From positions 1,426,001 through 1,490,000 of the forward strand of contig NC_089188.1 of the NCBI RefSeq assembly GCF_947507565.1: 64,000 nt of DNA, given 5' to 3'. This document shows positions 10,783 to 21,000 of the stretch, one piece after another. The DNA is from Oscarella lobularis. Taxonomy: Eukaryota > Porifera > Homoscleromorpha > Homosclerophorida > Oscarellidae. A model generated the notes under the pieces. It had not been told where the DNA came from, did no database searches, and was given only the letters and a program-made list of their open reading frames with translations. Position numbers and translations under genes: made by a program. Every line of letters begins with the position of its first letter. Positions within the stretch are counted from its first letter, which is position 1.

Positions 10783-11444
10783 ATGGCAGTGATCAACAAA
10801 AAATCGGTCAAATGCGTCGTCGTCGGCGACGGCGCCGTCGGCAAAACCTGCATGCTCATATCGTACACGACGAACAAGTTTCCAGAGGAATACGTACCGA
10901 CCGTGTAAGCGTAGACAAAAACGAACCACGCCCCCCTTCCCTCAATCGCTTCTTCGTTCGCTCGCGATCTCGTAGATTCGACAACTATTCGGCGAACGTG
11001 ACGGTAAACGGCGAAGTGGTAAGCATCGGTCTCTGGGACACGGCCGGTCAGGACGACTACGATCGAATTCGACCGCTTTCCTATCCCATGACGGACGTCT
11101 TTCTCATGTGCTATTCGATACCGGAGCCGGCGTCGTTCGAAAACGTCTACACGAAGTGGTATCCGGAACTGTTGCACCACGCGCCCGACGTGCCGCGAAT
11201 ACTCGTCGGAACGAAGCTCGATTTGCGCGACAGCGCCGACATTCAGACGGCGCTCAAGCGACGCAACGAGCACGTGACGACCGAGCCGGAGGGGCGAACG
11301 ATGGCGAAGAAGATCGGCGCCGTTAAATATATGGAGTGCTCGGCGATGACGAGTCAGGGTCTCAAGGCCGTCTTCGACGAGGCTATACATATAGCTCTCT
11401 TTCCGCAGCCGGTTAAGAAGCAGAGAAAGTGCGTCGTTTTATGA
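10783..11444 (+). CDS. Rac/Cdc42-like Rho-family GTPase
   Basis: Rho GTPases cycle between GTP and GDP at membranes and control actin. Two exons (10783-10904 and 10976-11444) encode 196 residues; the intron splits the Val codon of PTVFDNY, and its acceptor is CTCGTAG. Seen are the P-loop GDGAVGKT (residues 15-22), effector loop PTVFDNYSAN, switch [19 protein letters not shown], base-binding TKLDLRD, and [11 protein letters not shown]. The tail [11 protein letters not shown] has a polybasic stretch and a CAAX box ending in Leu, which predicts geranylgeranylation. The sequence is Rac-like overall (human Rac1 is 192 residues) but diverged, with [24 protein letters not shown] and a four-residue longer N-terminus. 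Rac, RhoG or Cdc42 assignment needs a tree. It converges on UXS1. Confidence 0.93.
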
Positions 11445-11816
11445 TCTATCTCTTCTCTTCCCCCCCCCCACCCCACCCACGCTCCCCATCCGATCTCCTC
11501 ACCTCTTAGAAGACTCCTTTACCTTGTCTGTGTTGTTCTTCTTGTCGATGTGACTTTGCGCTGTTTTTTTTTTTCTGTTGCTTTTTTTTCTAAATGGGTT
11601 TTCTTGTAAGATTGATTTTTTTTCGTCTCCCTCTGTTAGACTGGAGATATTAATATTTGATGTATCTGTATATATATATGAATCCGGTGCGATGCCTTCG
11701 AACTGGTTCGAATGGGCACAAAAAATTGGTTGTTGCTGTTTTACCTGTAGTCGTGTGTGTGCGTGTCCGTGTACTGTACGTCTTTTTCTTTCTCTTCCAT
11801 AAGTCGTCAAGGTTCT

Positions 11817-11822
11817 AATAAA
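11817..11822 (+). terminator. Poly(A) signal for the Rac-like gene
   Basis: AATAAA lies about 370 bp after the Rac stop codon, following a T-rich 3' UTR with (GT) stretches. It lies 38 bp beyond the UXS1 stop codon in UXS1 orientation, so the two 3' UTRs probably overlap. Confidence 0.6.
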
Positions 11823-11859
11823 GTTTAAAATTCTACTAAAATCGATGCATACCGAGCTG

Positions 11860-14800
11860 CTACGCCGTTTCACTTTTGGCTTCCTCTTTCAGTTGGTCTT
11901 GAAAGTATTCAATTGTGCTTTTTATTCCTTCTCGTACCGGTACCTAGGACGTGCACGTGTTTACGGCACGAGATAAGGCACTTTTTTTCAAGCGTACCTG
12001 AGGTTCCCAGCCTAATAGTTTTTTTGCTACGGTTATGTCCGGCTTTCGCTTCTGAGGATCATCTTCCATCTTTTTCTTATGCACGATATTGGGCATTTTT
12101 CTCCCAGTCGCTTTACCTTGAGAAGAAAAAGTCAAAGGTGTGAGGCTTGCTCGGGTAATCTCGCTGTGCAAAACGAACCGACTTCTTCTCGGATCACTTT
12201 TGCAAACTCGAGAATTGAATATTCGTCTGGATTTCCCTGCAAAAACAGTTGCTAAAAACCGATAGAGAGCAAGCTGCGTCTATATAACCAAATTGACAGG
12301 CTGAGAAGAGCCACTATTCATTAGCTTAATCAGTCCATCAACCAAATCACTAACGAATGATTCAGAAACGTCATCTCACCTTCTGAATGATAGCCGTACC
12401 TCACATACTGAAATGACCTGGTCTGGGATCCAGACCCATAGATGGTAAGAGGTTCTCCCTGCAACGCTTGCAGTACAAAATTACTGACCACTCGACCTGC
12501 ATGAAACTGTCAATAAGAAAGCTCTAAAAATTAAGTAAACCTACCATCGCTCATATGCATTCTTGGTCCAAATGTATTGAATATGCGAGCCACCCTCACC
12601 TGAACATTGTCCTAAAATACAGTTTACCTTTTATCAAAATCTTCTCTGACGTGGCCCTTGCCTGCTTTTGATACGCATAGCACATCGTTTCTGCTACTCG
12701 TTTCCCTTCGTCATAGCAAGCCCTTGGGCCAATGGGATTTACGTTGCCCCAGTACGATTCCGGTTGAGGATGAACCTTGTATATACACATTGAAGCAAAA
12801 AAAAAACAGGCCTGATAGCACTATGGCCACGGCTGCAGAAAGTACGACACCTACCTGGGGATCTATCAGAAAAAGTCCTATTGTCACATTTACAAACTTG
12901 GCTATTTTTGCTACCTCCATACACTTCAGACGTAGACGCAAGAAGTAACCGTGCATGAACTCGTTTAGCCAAGCCTATCAACGACAAGGTTCAATTCCTA
13001 ACGACTAGAATTTCACAACTACCTAGCATGTTGAGCGTTCCTATCGCACTAGTCTTGATTGTCTGAAGATAACGGATGACACGTCGTACGCACTTTGGCG
13101 CTCCATTCTCACCTTGATTGGATTGTACATGTAGTGAGGAGGAGACGCGGGACAGGCCAGATGATATATCTGATCCACTGAACGAAAGGATGATAGTGGA
13201 GAAACGCCACGTGGGTACCTAGTCAAATCACCTTCAATAAGAATGGGCTCAACGACATCGTGATTGATCAGTTCAAAGTTTTTGTGTCCTATCCTGAATT
13301 AAAAAATGTCTGACACAGAACTTCCTCTTACTACTGACTCACCAATGCTCGATATTATGCTTCCTACCCGTGAAGAAATTATCAACCACGACAACCTAGA
13401 AGAGGAGAAGATAATTGAATCACTTATTCCCATCATCTCTTTATCTCTAAGTCGAGTGCTTTGTACAAGAACGCATATTCAAAACTAAGCCAATCTAACT
13501 GGTCTTCCTCGTCGCCACCGCGCACATGGTGATTTCCTTCAAAATCAGACCGCAGCAGGACCATACTACGAGACGAGGAATCGTGAAACTCCGACCAGCT
13601 CTTTGCACACTCGTTCAAGCGTCTGAACTTCGCGACAAACTTCGCCGGACCCCAGAAAGGAACGCGCTCGTCCGCCAAGGCGGTCGTGACCAACATAGCG
13701 GGATACCCCGCACCTCGCTTCAGATTCAAGTACGGACAGTAAGACCGAATGAAGTCGTCCTCGCTCCCCGCCTTAGCTAGATCAGCCCACTCGCTCAACT
13801 CCAAACTGGTGAGCGGAAGCCGATCGCACGCCATCATACCGGCGACGTCGACGAAGGGAACGTTGAGCACGGCAGCGCGAACGAGATCCGGTCGATTATT
13901 GCACAGCCAAGCGACTGCCAGTCCGCCGGCGCTCGATCCGTAAACGCCCGTTGAGTGGGGCCCAGAGTAGCCGAGTTCGTTCACGCGCTCCACGCAGCGC
14001 TCCAAATCGTGAAACGTGTTCGTTTTCGCTTTACCGCGACCTCGGTGATACCAGTTTCGACCGAGTTCGCCGCCGCCGCGCGCGTGACAGAACGCTAGGA
14101 CCCAGCCGCGTTTGAGGAGACTCAGTCGGGCGACGTCGAAGGCGACGTCGAGATTTTTTCCGTAGGCACCGTAGACGTAGGCGAGACAAGGAGACGATCG
14201 ATCTCTAGGCGAGTTCTTGTGAGCGATTATTGTGAGGGGAATTCGAGTGCCGTCGCGAGATGAGACGCTTTCTCTCGTCAGAGTAAAGTCTTCAAGGTTT
14301 ATTTCGGTGAGTTGATTCTGACGCCATTGGGTGCTGGTCGCCGCCTTCGCTGATTGGGTATCGATAACAAAGGGTGTCCACGGCTGTGTGGGAGACGAAG
14401 CGTGAAAAGAAAACGAGTTCGTTTCGCTGTGGGCTTCCGATTCTCCCGCTTCGACGGTTGTGACGTCAAAAGGCAATCCATCGACAGCAGAAAGATTTCC
14501 ACTGTCAAAATGATACAGGGACACTCTGGGACGATTCTCGCAGCGCTCGTATAGAACGCAGTGCGACTGAAACACCTGCATGTCTTCCACCACGACCCTT
14601 TCTCTTTCGTCATACGCGATGATTCGGTCTAGATCAAACGGTTCGCCGCTGAGAACGGATTTTGCGTCAGCACTGACGACGCAATACTCTGCGTTCGGTT
14701 CGACGTTCGAAAGCAAGTAAAATCGTCCCGCTCTGTGTTCAAGATACCATTCGACGCCCGAGCGCCTCGGCGAAAATCGTACGGGGTCCCGATCGGGGTG

Positions 14801-16364
14801 AAGTGCGTCTACGATCCAAATCTCCGACGTCGTCTTTGAATTTGAGTTGATTAGAATGAAAGACGAGTCTTTCGTGCGCGTGACGCTGACAAAGTAGGCC
14901 TCATCTTTCTCGGCATACACCAGTGTGTCTGGACGAAATGAACTCAGTCGGTGCTTCCATACTTCCGACGCCCTTTGCTTTGTATCGACTTTAGCGTAGA
15001 AGAGCGTTTGACTGTCGAGAGCCCACTCCATGCCCAAGATATTGGCTTTTTGGAATAGGACGCGTTTTGTATCTAGGTCGATTATTTGACCTTTGTATGA
15101 ATCTTTGCCCGTTGTGTCCACTGAGAACGCTAGGAGTCTCTCGTCTGGCGATATCTTGAATCCTTGTAGGTGAACGTAGTCGGAACGGAATTCGTTGGCA
15201 TCGAGAATGATTTCGCTCTTGTTCGTTTTCACATGACGTCGGTAATAGATAGGAAAGCCGGTGTAGGGATTTTCTGAGTAGTATTCGTAGTTTCCGAAGC
15301 GTATGGTGTTCTTGGGGGTCTGTTGAAATGACTCTAGTTCTCGTGTCCATTTTCTTTGTTCTTTCTCGATGCTGCGGCGAAATTTTCGCGTTTTGCGCAT
15401 TATCGACTCGGAGAAGTCGTTTTCGTGGCGCAGATAGTCGTACAGAGCGGGATTCGAGCTATTTTCGAGCCAACTCAAGTCGTCCGCCACCGAAACGAGG
15501 CGACGACACACAAAGCCGAACCACGGAAGTAAGTAGGGTCGAGAAAAGATACGAAGCATTGTAAGAGTGGACAATTTGACCCCAGAAAAGCCTCGGAAAA
15601 GCGAATAAGCGTGCCAGGATTTCTACGCACTACACTGTACTTTGCGCAAATCCGCGGAGGGACCGCGGAATGTGGGTGTGTGTAGAGATTAAATAATCTC
15701 TGGTGTAGGTATTTACCTCATGACCTTGTTTCATCAAGGCATCCACGAGGTGCGAGCCAACAAAGCCCGCGCCGCCTGTAATCTAGAGGTAGAAGACGAT
15801 AATTCCAATGCGCAAACAAATTAGCTAAATCATACAAGAATTCGCAAGCGATTTCTTTCGCTGAGAAAACGCACAGGGGGAAATTCTTTGGCTCTGCAGA
15901 ATAAATTACGTCGGAGTGAGAGGAGTGTGAAACTGACACTAAACATACTGGTGCGCATTCTGGTGAATTGCTTGGCCCTGAGAACAATACACGGTGGAAT
16001 ACGAAAAAAGACGTCAGAACACTGAACTTCTTACCACAAAAACGGCGTCTCTCTGCAGAGACGCGAGCCTACGAAGAAGAAGGAAATCACGATGCTATGA
16101 GATCCGGTCGTCGTAGAGATTTTACTTTGCTTCCAGTGCTCGAATTCGTTCTTTTAGCGCTGATATTGATTCCCTGTCGTTTGTTTCCTCCTTGATGACG
16201 ACAGACACGCCGACTGGGGAAGAGAGTCGCGTTTTAGGCGCTCTTTGCAATTCGAGAGACTCGGCGGGCTCACCAATTGCTGCCAGAAGTAGTAAGAAAG
16301 CCAAGACCCATCTTAGGCGAGCGTATACACTGCTCACGGAGTACGGGCTGCAGTTTACTGCCAT
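11860..16364 (-). CDS. UXS1: UDP-glucuronic acid decarboxylase 1 (UDP-xylose synthase)
   Basis: UXS1 converts UDP-glucuronate to UDP-xylose in the Golgi/ER lumen, supplying xylose for glycosaminoglycan linkers. It is a type II membrane protein: the N-terminus [19 protein letters not shown] is followed by the hydrophobic anchor [12 protein letters not shown], then a stem with a short coiled coil ([14 protein letters not shown]). The NAD-binding Rossmann motif is [13 protein letters not shown] (exon 15783-15717). Then come [18 protein letters not shown] (exon from 13395), [47 protein letters not shown] and the catalytic Tyr/Lys in [13 protein letters not shown]. Further on are [26 protein letters not shown] and [10 protein letters not shown] near the end, and the stop is TAG at 11862-11860. 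The intron 15716-13396 contains a whole other gene. The family match is very strong throughout. Confidence 0.95.
13433..15574 (-). CDS. Prolyl-oligopeptidase-like serine hydrolase (PREPL/oligopeptidase B type), nested in UXS1
   Basis: S9A-family serine hydrolases pair an N-terminal beta-propeller with a C-terminal alpha/beta-hydrolase domain; they cleave short peptides or, in PREPL, act as (thio)esterases. This is one uninterrupted ORF of 713 codons. The N-terminus ([20 protein letters not shown], then FVCRRLVS) is Arg-rich and apolar, as in a mitochondrial presequence. The propeller region includes [17 protein letters not shown] and [17 protein letters not shown]. The hydrolase domain has [42 protein letters not shown] and the nucleophile motif [10 protein letters not shown] (Ser about residue 548). 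The acid is in [12 protein letters not shown] and the His in GNHHVRGG, so the triad looks complete. It lies entirely within UXS1 intron 15716-13396 on the same strand, with its stop 38 bp before the next UXS1 exon. Confidence 0.92.
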   Translation of the reverse strand: MSTLTMLRIFSRPYLLPWFGFVCRRLVSVADDLSWLENSSNPALYDYLRHENDFSESIMRKTRKFRRSIEKEQRKWTRELESFQQTPKNTIRFGNYEYYSENPYTGFPIYYRRHVKTNKSEIILDANEFRSDYVHLQGFKISPDERLLAFSVDTTGKDSYKGQIIDLDTKRVLFQKANILGMEWALDSQTLFYAKVDTKQRASEVWKHRLSSFRPDTLVYAEKDEAYFVSVTRTKDSSFILINSNSKTTSEIWIVDALHPDRDPVRFSPRRSGVEWYLEHRAGRFYLLSNVEPNAEYCVVSADAKSVLSGEPFDLDRIIAYDERERVVVEDMQVFQSHCVLYERCENRPRVSLYHFDSGNLSAVDGLPFDVTTVEAGESEAHSETNSFSFHASSPTQPWTPFVIDTQSAKAATSTQWRQNQLTEINLEDFTLTRESVSSRDGTRIPLTIIAHKNSPRDRSSPCLAYVYGAYGKNLDVAFDVARLSLLKRGWVLAFCHARGGGELGRNWYHRGRGKAKTNTFHDLERCVERVNELGYSGPHSTGVYGSSAGGLAVAWLCNNRPDLVRAAVLNVPFVDVAGMMACDRLPLTSLELSEWADLAKAGSEDDFIRSYCPYLNLKRGAGYPAMLVTTALADERVPFWGPAKFVAKFRRLNECAKSWSEFHDSSSRSMVLLRSDFEGNHHVRGGDEEDQLDWLSFEYAFLYKALDLEIKR

Positions 16365-16497
16365 CAGTGCCTAAGTCTAGCGCGCTTGAGTACGCCACGG
16401 AAGCTACGACGGAAGTGTCGTGTACGAAGCCTCCAGACTAGTCCGTTCCTAGCTCAATTCTAACGTGTATGTACAAGAAGTCGAAATAGTTTTGTTT

Positions 16498-17863
16498 TTA
16501 CAACGAAGTAACCATGTTTGGGTCGGATTTTGCCTTGTCTTCCTCGAGGATTCCTCCATCAAAGTTTCCTTGTGATTCCAGATCAGACGAATTGCATCCG
16601 CTGTCGCTACCCTCCTGTTCAGCAATTCCAACTGCTTGAGAAAATGATTTGGGACCTCTTTCTTCATTGCTGAAACCGAATGTGGACAGGCGAGGATTGG
16701 AGAACCTGTCGTCTTCCTCGTTGATAGGATGCTAACAGAATGCGCATTTTGCATTGATATAACATATCTAGAAAAGCCTTACCAGCTCGACGTCTCCAAT
16801 AAAAGCAAGCGGATTAGGTCTCCTCGCTGAATCCGTTCGACTATATTGAAACAATAGTTTTTAGTTGTACAGTACCAAACGATTTTAATTTGCATTGTGC
16901 ACCTTTCATTTTCATTCAGAATTAAAGGTGAAAAGCTGTCGAAATTTTTATTCATAGGAATGATATCGATCGGAGCCACTTCCTGCAATTGAGAAATCGC
17001 GCGATTTTATTTTTGATTTCGCGTTTTCTTACCACCGACAATTCTTCGTCTTTCCAAAATTCCTTTTTCTTTTTTGTCTTCGCTCCACTTCCTGACGTCA
17101 ATGACAGCGTAGTTCCGACTCTCGACACCGACGCTCGACTTCCTCTCACGCTACCCCCACCATTAGACGGCCCCATACTTGCATTAGAGTATGCTAAATC
17201 ATTTGTGGCTACATTTGGTGTTGGTCTCGGCGTGGAAACATCGTAGAACCCTTTACGGTTTCTACGACAACAGCCGCAGCAGCAAGCCACGCCTACTATG
17301 AGCAGCACCATTATGAGAGTGCCGCCAATCGCGATCAAGATAATTTGCCACACGACAAACTGAAACGAATCACTGGGAGGTGATTTCGTTTGATGCGGCG
17401 GCGCGTCCGTGGAAGGGGAAGGTGAGGACTCGGAGAGTCCTGGGTCGCACGAAGGCACCCACTCGCTCTCCGTGTTGCCGACGCTAAGTTTGAACATGTA
17501 GAGTACGTCATTTGATAGAATGGGAGAACAAATCGTACGAGACGATTTGCAGGCAAGCCCGTCTTCTTTTCCTACCCGTGTGCATTCCGGGGGGTGGGGC
17601 GACGGTGGAGCGTCGCCTGAGCCAGCAACAAAGTCGGACGACGGGAAGCACGACGGCCAGTTGCTGGAGTTGTTTCTATTGCAGCTGCGATAAGTGATTT
17701 TGTTGATAATGGTGCCTGATGAGGGAAGAGGGACGGAGAGCCGAATGGGTTGGGGAGATACATTGACGTTCTTCCATCGAATAAACACAGAAACGTTGTG
17801 ATCAGCGGACTGTCCGTAAGAGATTGCTGTCCACAAGAGATAAAGAGAAAGTAAAGGCGTCAT
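16498..17863 (-). CDS. Unrecognised single-pass type I membrane protein
   Basis: I do not recognise the family. Four exons are supported: 17863-17033, one near 16985-16912, one near 16855-16795, and the last ending TTA/TAA at 16500-16498. The protein starts with a signal peptide (MTPLLSLYLLWTAISYGQS). It has a ~160-residue ectodomain with at least three N-glycosylation sequons and paired Cys (SCNRNNSSNWPSC, ECTRVGKEDGLACKSSRTIC, SCDPGLSES), then a Ser/Pro-rich stalk. One strong TM follows (IILIAIGGTLIMVLLIVGVA), directly followed by a CCCGCC palmitoylation-type Cys cluster and RRNRK. The long cytoplasmic tail is Ser/Gly-rich and acidic (EQEGSDSGCNSSDLES, KAKSDPNM). A receptor or adhesion role is possible but not shown. 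It lies 3' to and on the same strand as the NO VEIN-like gene, and 134 bp upstream of the UXS1 start. Confidence 0.75.
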
Positions 17864-18068
17864 CAGGAGCTTTCTTTGTCAGATAATTAAGTGCGCTAAA
17901 CGGCCGTTGACTGGTCATGTCTCGTGAGACGATAGCAACAGCTTCATAATGCTACGTCATAACGTTACGGTAGCTGCAAAACAGAACAGTATTAGACAAA
18001 AAAAAATACGAGCATGACTGAAAGCAAAGAACGGGGGCTAATCAAGAGACATAACAAGGAGCGAGCGA

Positions 18069-21000
18069 CTATATGTGCAAATACAGTTGAACCTGGTTGG
18101 TGTTCACGTAGTGCGCCAGGTTCTGTAGTCTCGAAACTTTGACGTTACTCTTTCCGGCGTTGAAGACGCGGTAGAGACTGAAATTCTCCTTCATCGTTTG
18201 AGCGAAACATAATTCGTTACCTGATATCGGAAAAAGATCCTTTTTTTCCATGACCGTTGTCTTCACTTCAACAAAGATCTCCTTTCTTTGTCCATTATGT
18301 AATAGAAAAACGATTCGAATGTCGAACGGAGCAAAGCTTTCGTGCCCCTCGTTGACCCATTGTACTTGTTCGACTCCAGATGCTTGAACGCCATAGCAGT
18401 AGTTCAGCAAGCCTAGCTGCATTTGGTCGCGAAGAATCGAATAGACGAGTTTCTCTCCGTATCGCGCAACTTCATGACGATCCGCCGAATCAACCGGAGC
18501 CTTGGGAGCGTCGAGATGGCTGGGCACAGCGACGTCTTCTAATTGAAGTTGTATGATTGATCTCGGAGTGAATGGTGTTGGCATTCGCATATGTCCTGGG
18601 CCCGCCGGGGGAATAAACGAGGTACCAGGCAACTGAAATGGAAGCGGTAAAGGATGAGCAGTAGGCGCAAGAGGGCGCAGAGGCAGCTGAGGAAGTAAAA
18701 AGGATGCCGGCGCATATGGGAGGGAGAAATTACTTGGCTGCGCTTCGGTTGTGTTTGACTGATAAGGTTGTTCAGATTGCTGCCCATGTTGAAGCTCTGG
18801 TTGTCTAGCGGCAAGATGTTCATCAATTTCCTTTGGGGTATCCTCCGTTGCATTTCCAGATTGCTCTGCTGGACGTGGTATCGGCCAAGGCAAGTTCAGT
18901 TTAGGACCAGAGCCTGCGGACTCATTTCCGGGCTCCTTTCCAGGCGGCCATCTTTTAAGAGCGTCATCGTCGTCCGCATTCTTTTGAGCTGATGACGCTT
19001 TTTCTTCCTCCGCTTTGAAATCGTATTCGTAATCTTCGCTTGCCTCTTCAACGCTGCCGTCGTCTTCTGTGCCGGTTTCTGCTTCTGCGCACTCCTGCAG
19101 AGGTGCTATTCGCCAGCATTTTTCCCCTTTAGGAAGTTTCGGAAGCTGATACATCTTCTGAACATGGCTTTCAGCAGCGGGTAACTTTTCAGCCACGCTA
19201 TTCAAAAACTGTTCAAGGATTTGACGCTCCCTCTGACTGAGATTCGCCGCTAGTAGTTCTGCAAGTTCACGGTTTACGCTTCGGTAGAATGTTTTGGAAG
19301 TCAAGCAGTTTTCTGCGACAATCAATTGACTCCAATTGCCTTCTACAACAGCAGCTGCTTCTACCTCCTGTTCAACTTTACTCTTCGGTACTCCATCAAT
19401 CCAAAAAATTTTGACGAGTTTTTTAGCCATTAGACAATGTAAGCGACTCAGACACGATGCAGCATCGTTGACAGCCTTGCGAGTTGCGGCGGGCTCGGTC
19501 AGCTTCCCGGCACTAACAAATCTCTGCGCGTATAGCACGATTTTAGACAGGTAGCCGTGCAATTGAGAACAAGGCGTTCGTCCTGTTCTCTTCACGTCTT
19601 TTCTGAAGCATTTTGAGAGATACGGAATGCCGCACGCTGCCCAAAAAATGCGCACAGCTTCCGAAACCTTGTCGTCTCTTCTCTTTCTTTGCGCTTGAAC
19701 GCTGCGTAAGTTTTCCATTTCAATCTGGCCGCGTTCTCTGCTAAAGTAACTTGCTACTTCTGTCCGTTTAATATAACTATCTTGGCCTTCATGGAAGTCA
19801 ACGAAATGAACATTACCGTTGCCTTCGAACATTTCTCCTGATCCCATATCATCTATCACAGGTCTCTCGCACAGGGACACCCATCGTTTCCTTTTAGTGA
19901 AAAAGATGCGCTTTTCTGCTATATCTTGAACGAACGCAAGATCTCCTCGGTTACTTCTAACAACCTCTCCAGTGATTTGGGATTTTGTCTCTCTTTCATA
20001 CACTTCCCACGGTTCTCGGTTACTAACGGAGTCTTTGTGTAACACGCGTTCTCCGTACAGTTTTTGAGCAACCGTATTCTTAACAACTGTGCAGATTGTT
20101 TCCAACATGTCACTAATTTCCTGCGCCAGATCCAAACCGACTTTGACTTTGGGTAATTCGCAAGAGACAATGTAGTGAATAAGATTCACGTAATCTCCAC
20201 ACGTAGGAAATTCCTTCAGACAGATTACTTCTAATAAACGACTCTTCAGAAACCGATATTCAGACGAACTAAACGCGTCATAGAAAGAACTAATAAGTCG
20301 GGGGCCGGGAACGATTTTGTTTTCCCGCCTTCTCTTTGGCAACACTCCTGTAGGATCTGCCCAGCACACATCGCTGAAGTGAAAAAATGATCCCTCAACG
20401 CCACCTTCTTGCTGTTTTTCAGACGCACTTGTGGAAGGGACAAAGAAAACAGGTTCTTTTTGAAAGAAAGCCCTTGCTTCCTCTATAGCTGCTTCCTCGG
20501 ACGAAGCCGTTAAATGTAAATAAACTCTGTTCATGTGGTATTGTGACATGGTGCACAGTTTACGCTGTTTGGGATTACTCGGATCCTCTGCTACAGCTCC
20601 CTTGGTCCATTTTTTCAGCATGTCCATTACCATTTGCAGGCCCAATCCGTGTCGCGATTTGAGTCCCGTGTCTGTTAAAAATTGGCTTTCTTTGTCTCCG
20701 CTATCGCTAATATTGGCGTCCACGTAATGAACGTGTTTGTCGAGAAGTTTTTCTGCTAATTCACTTCGCACAAAAGCTTTATCAGGTCGGGACAGACCTG
20801 GAGATTTTGCAGTTTTATTAGGCAATCGCTGCCTTTTCTTTGTGATTGGAATCCAGACAGTGTTTCTTAGCTCTAGTAAGAACGTTGAGGGAAAGGATTC
20901 AACGTTGTTTCCTTCATCACTCGTCACTTCCCCATTTATATTGTTGTGAAAATATTTATCCCACGACGCGTGGAACAATTCAACCATCGCCCTCATCCTT

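Noticed and set aside
10542-11390. 282-codon minus strand ORF
   Set aside because: It is the antisense shadow of the Rac-like GTPase exons, whose motifs and splice sites are clear.
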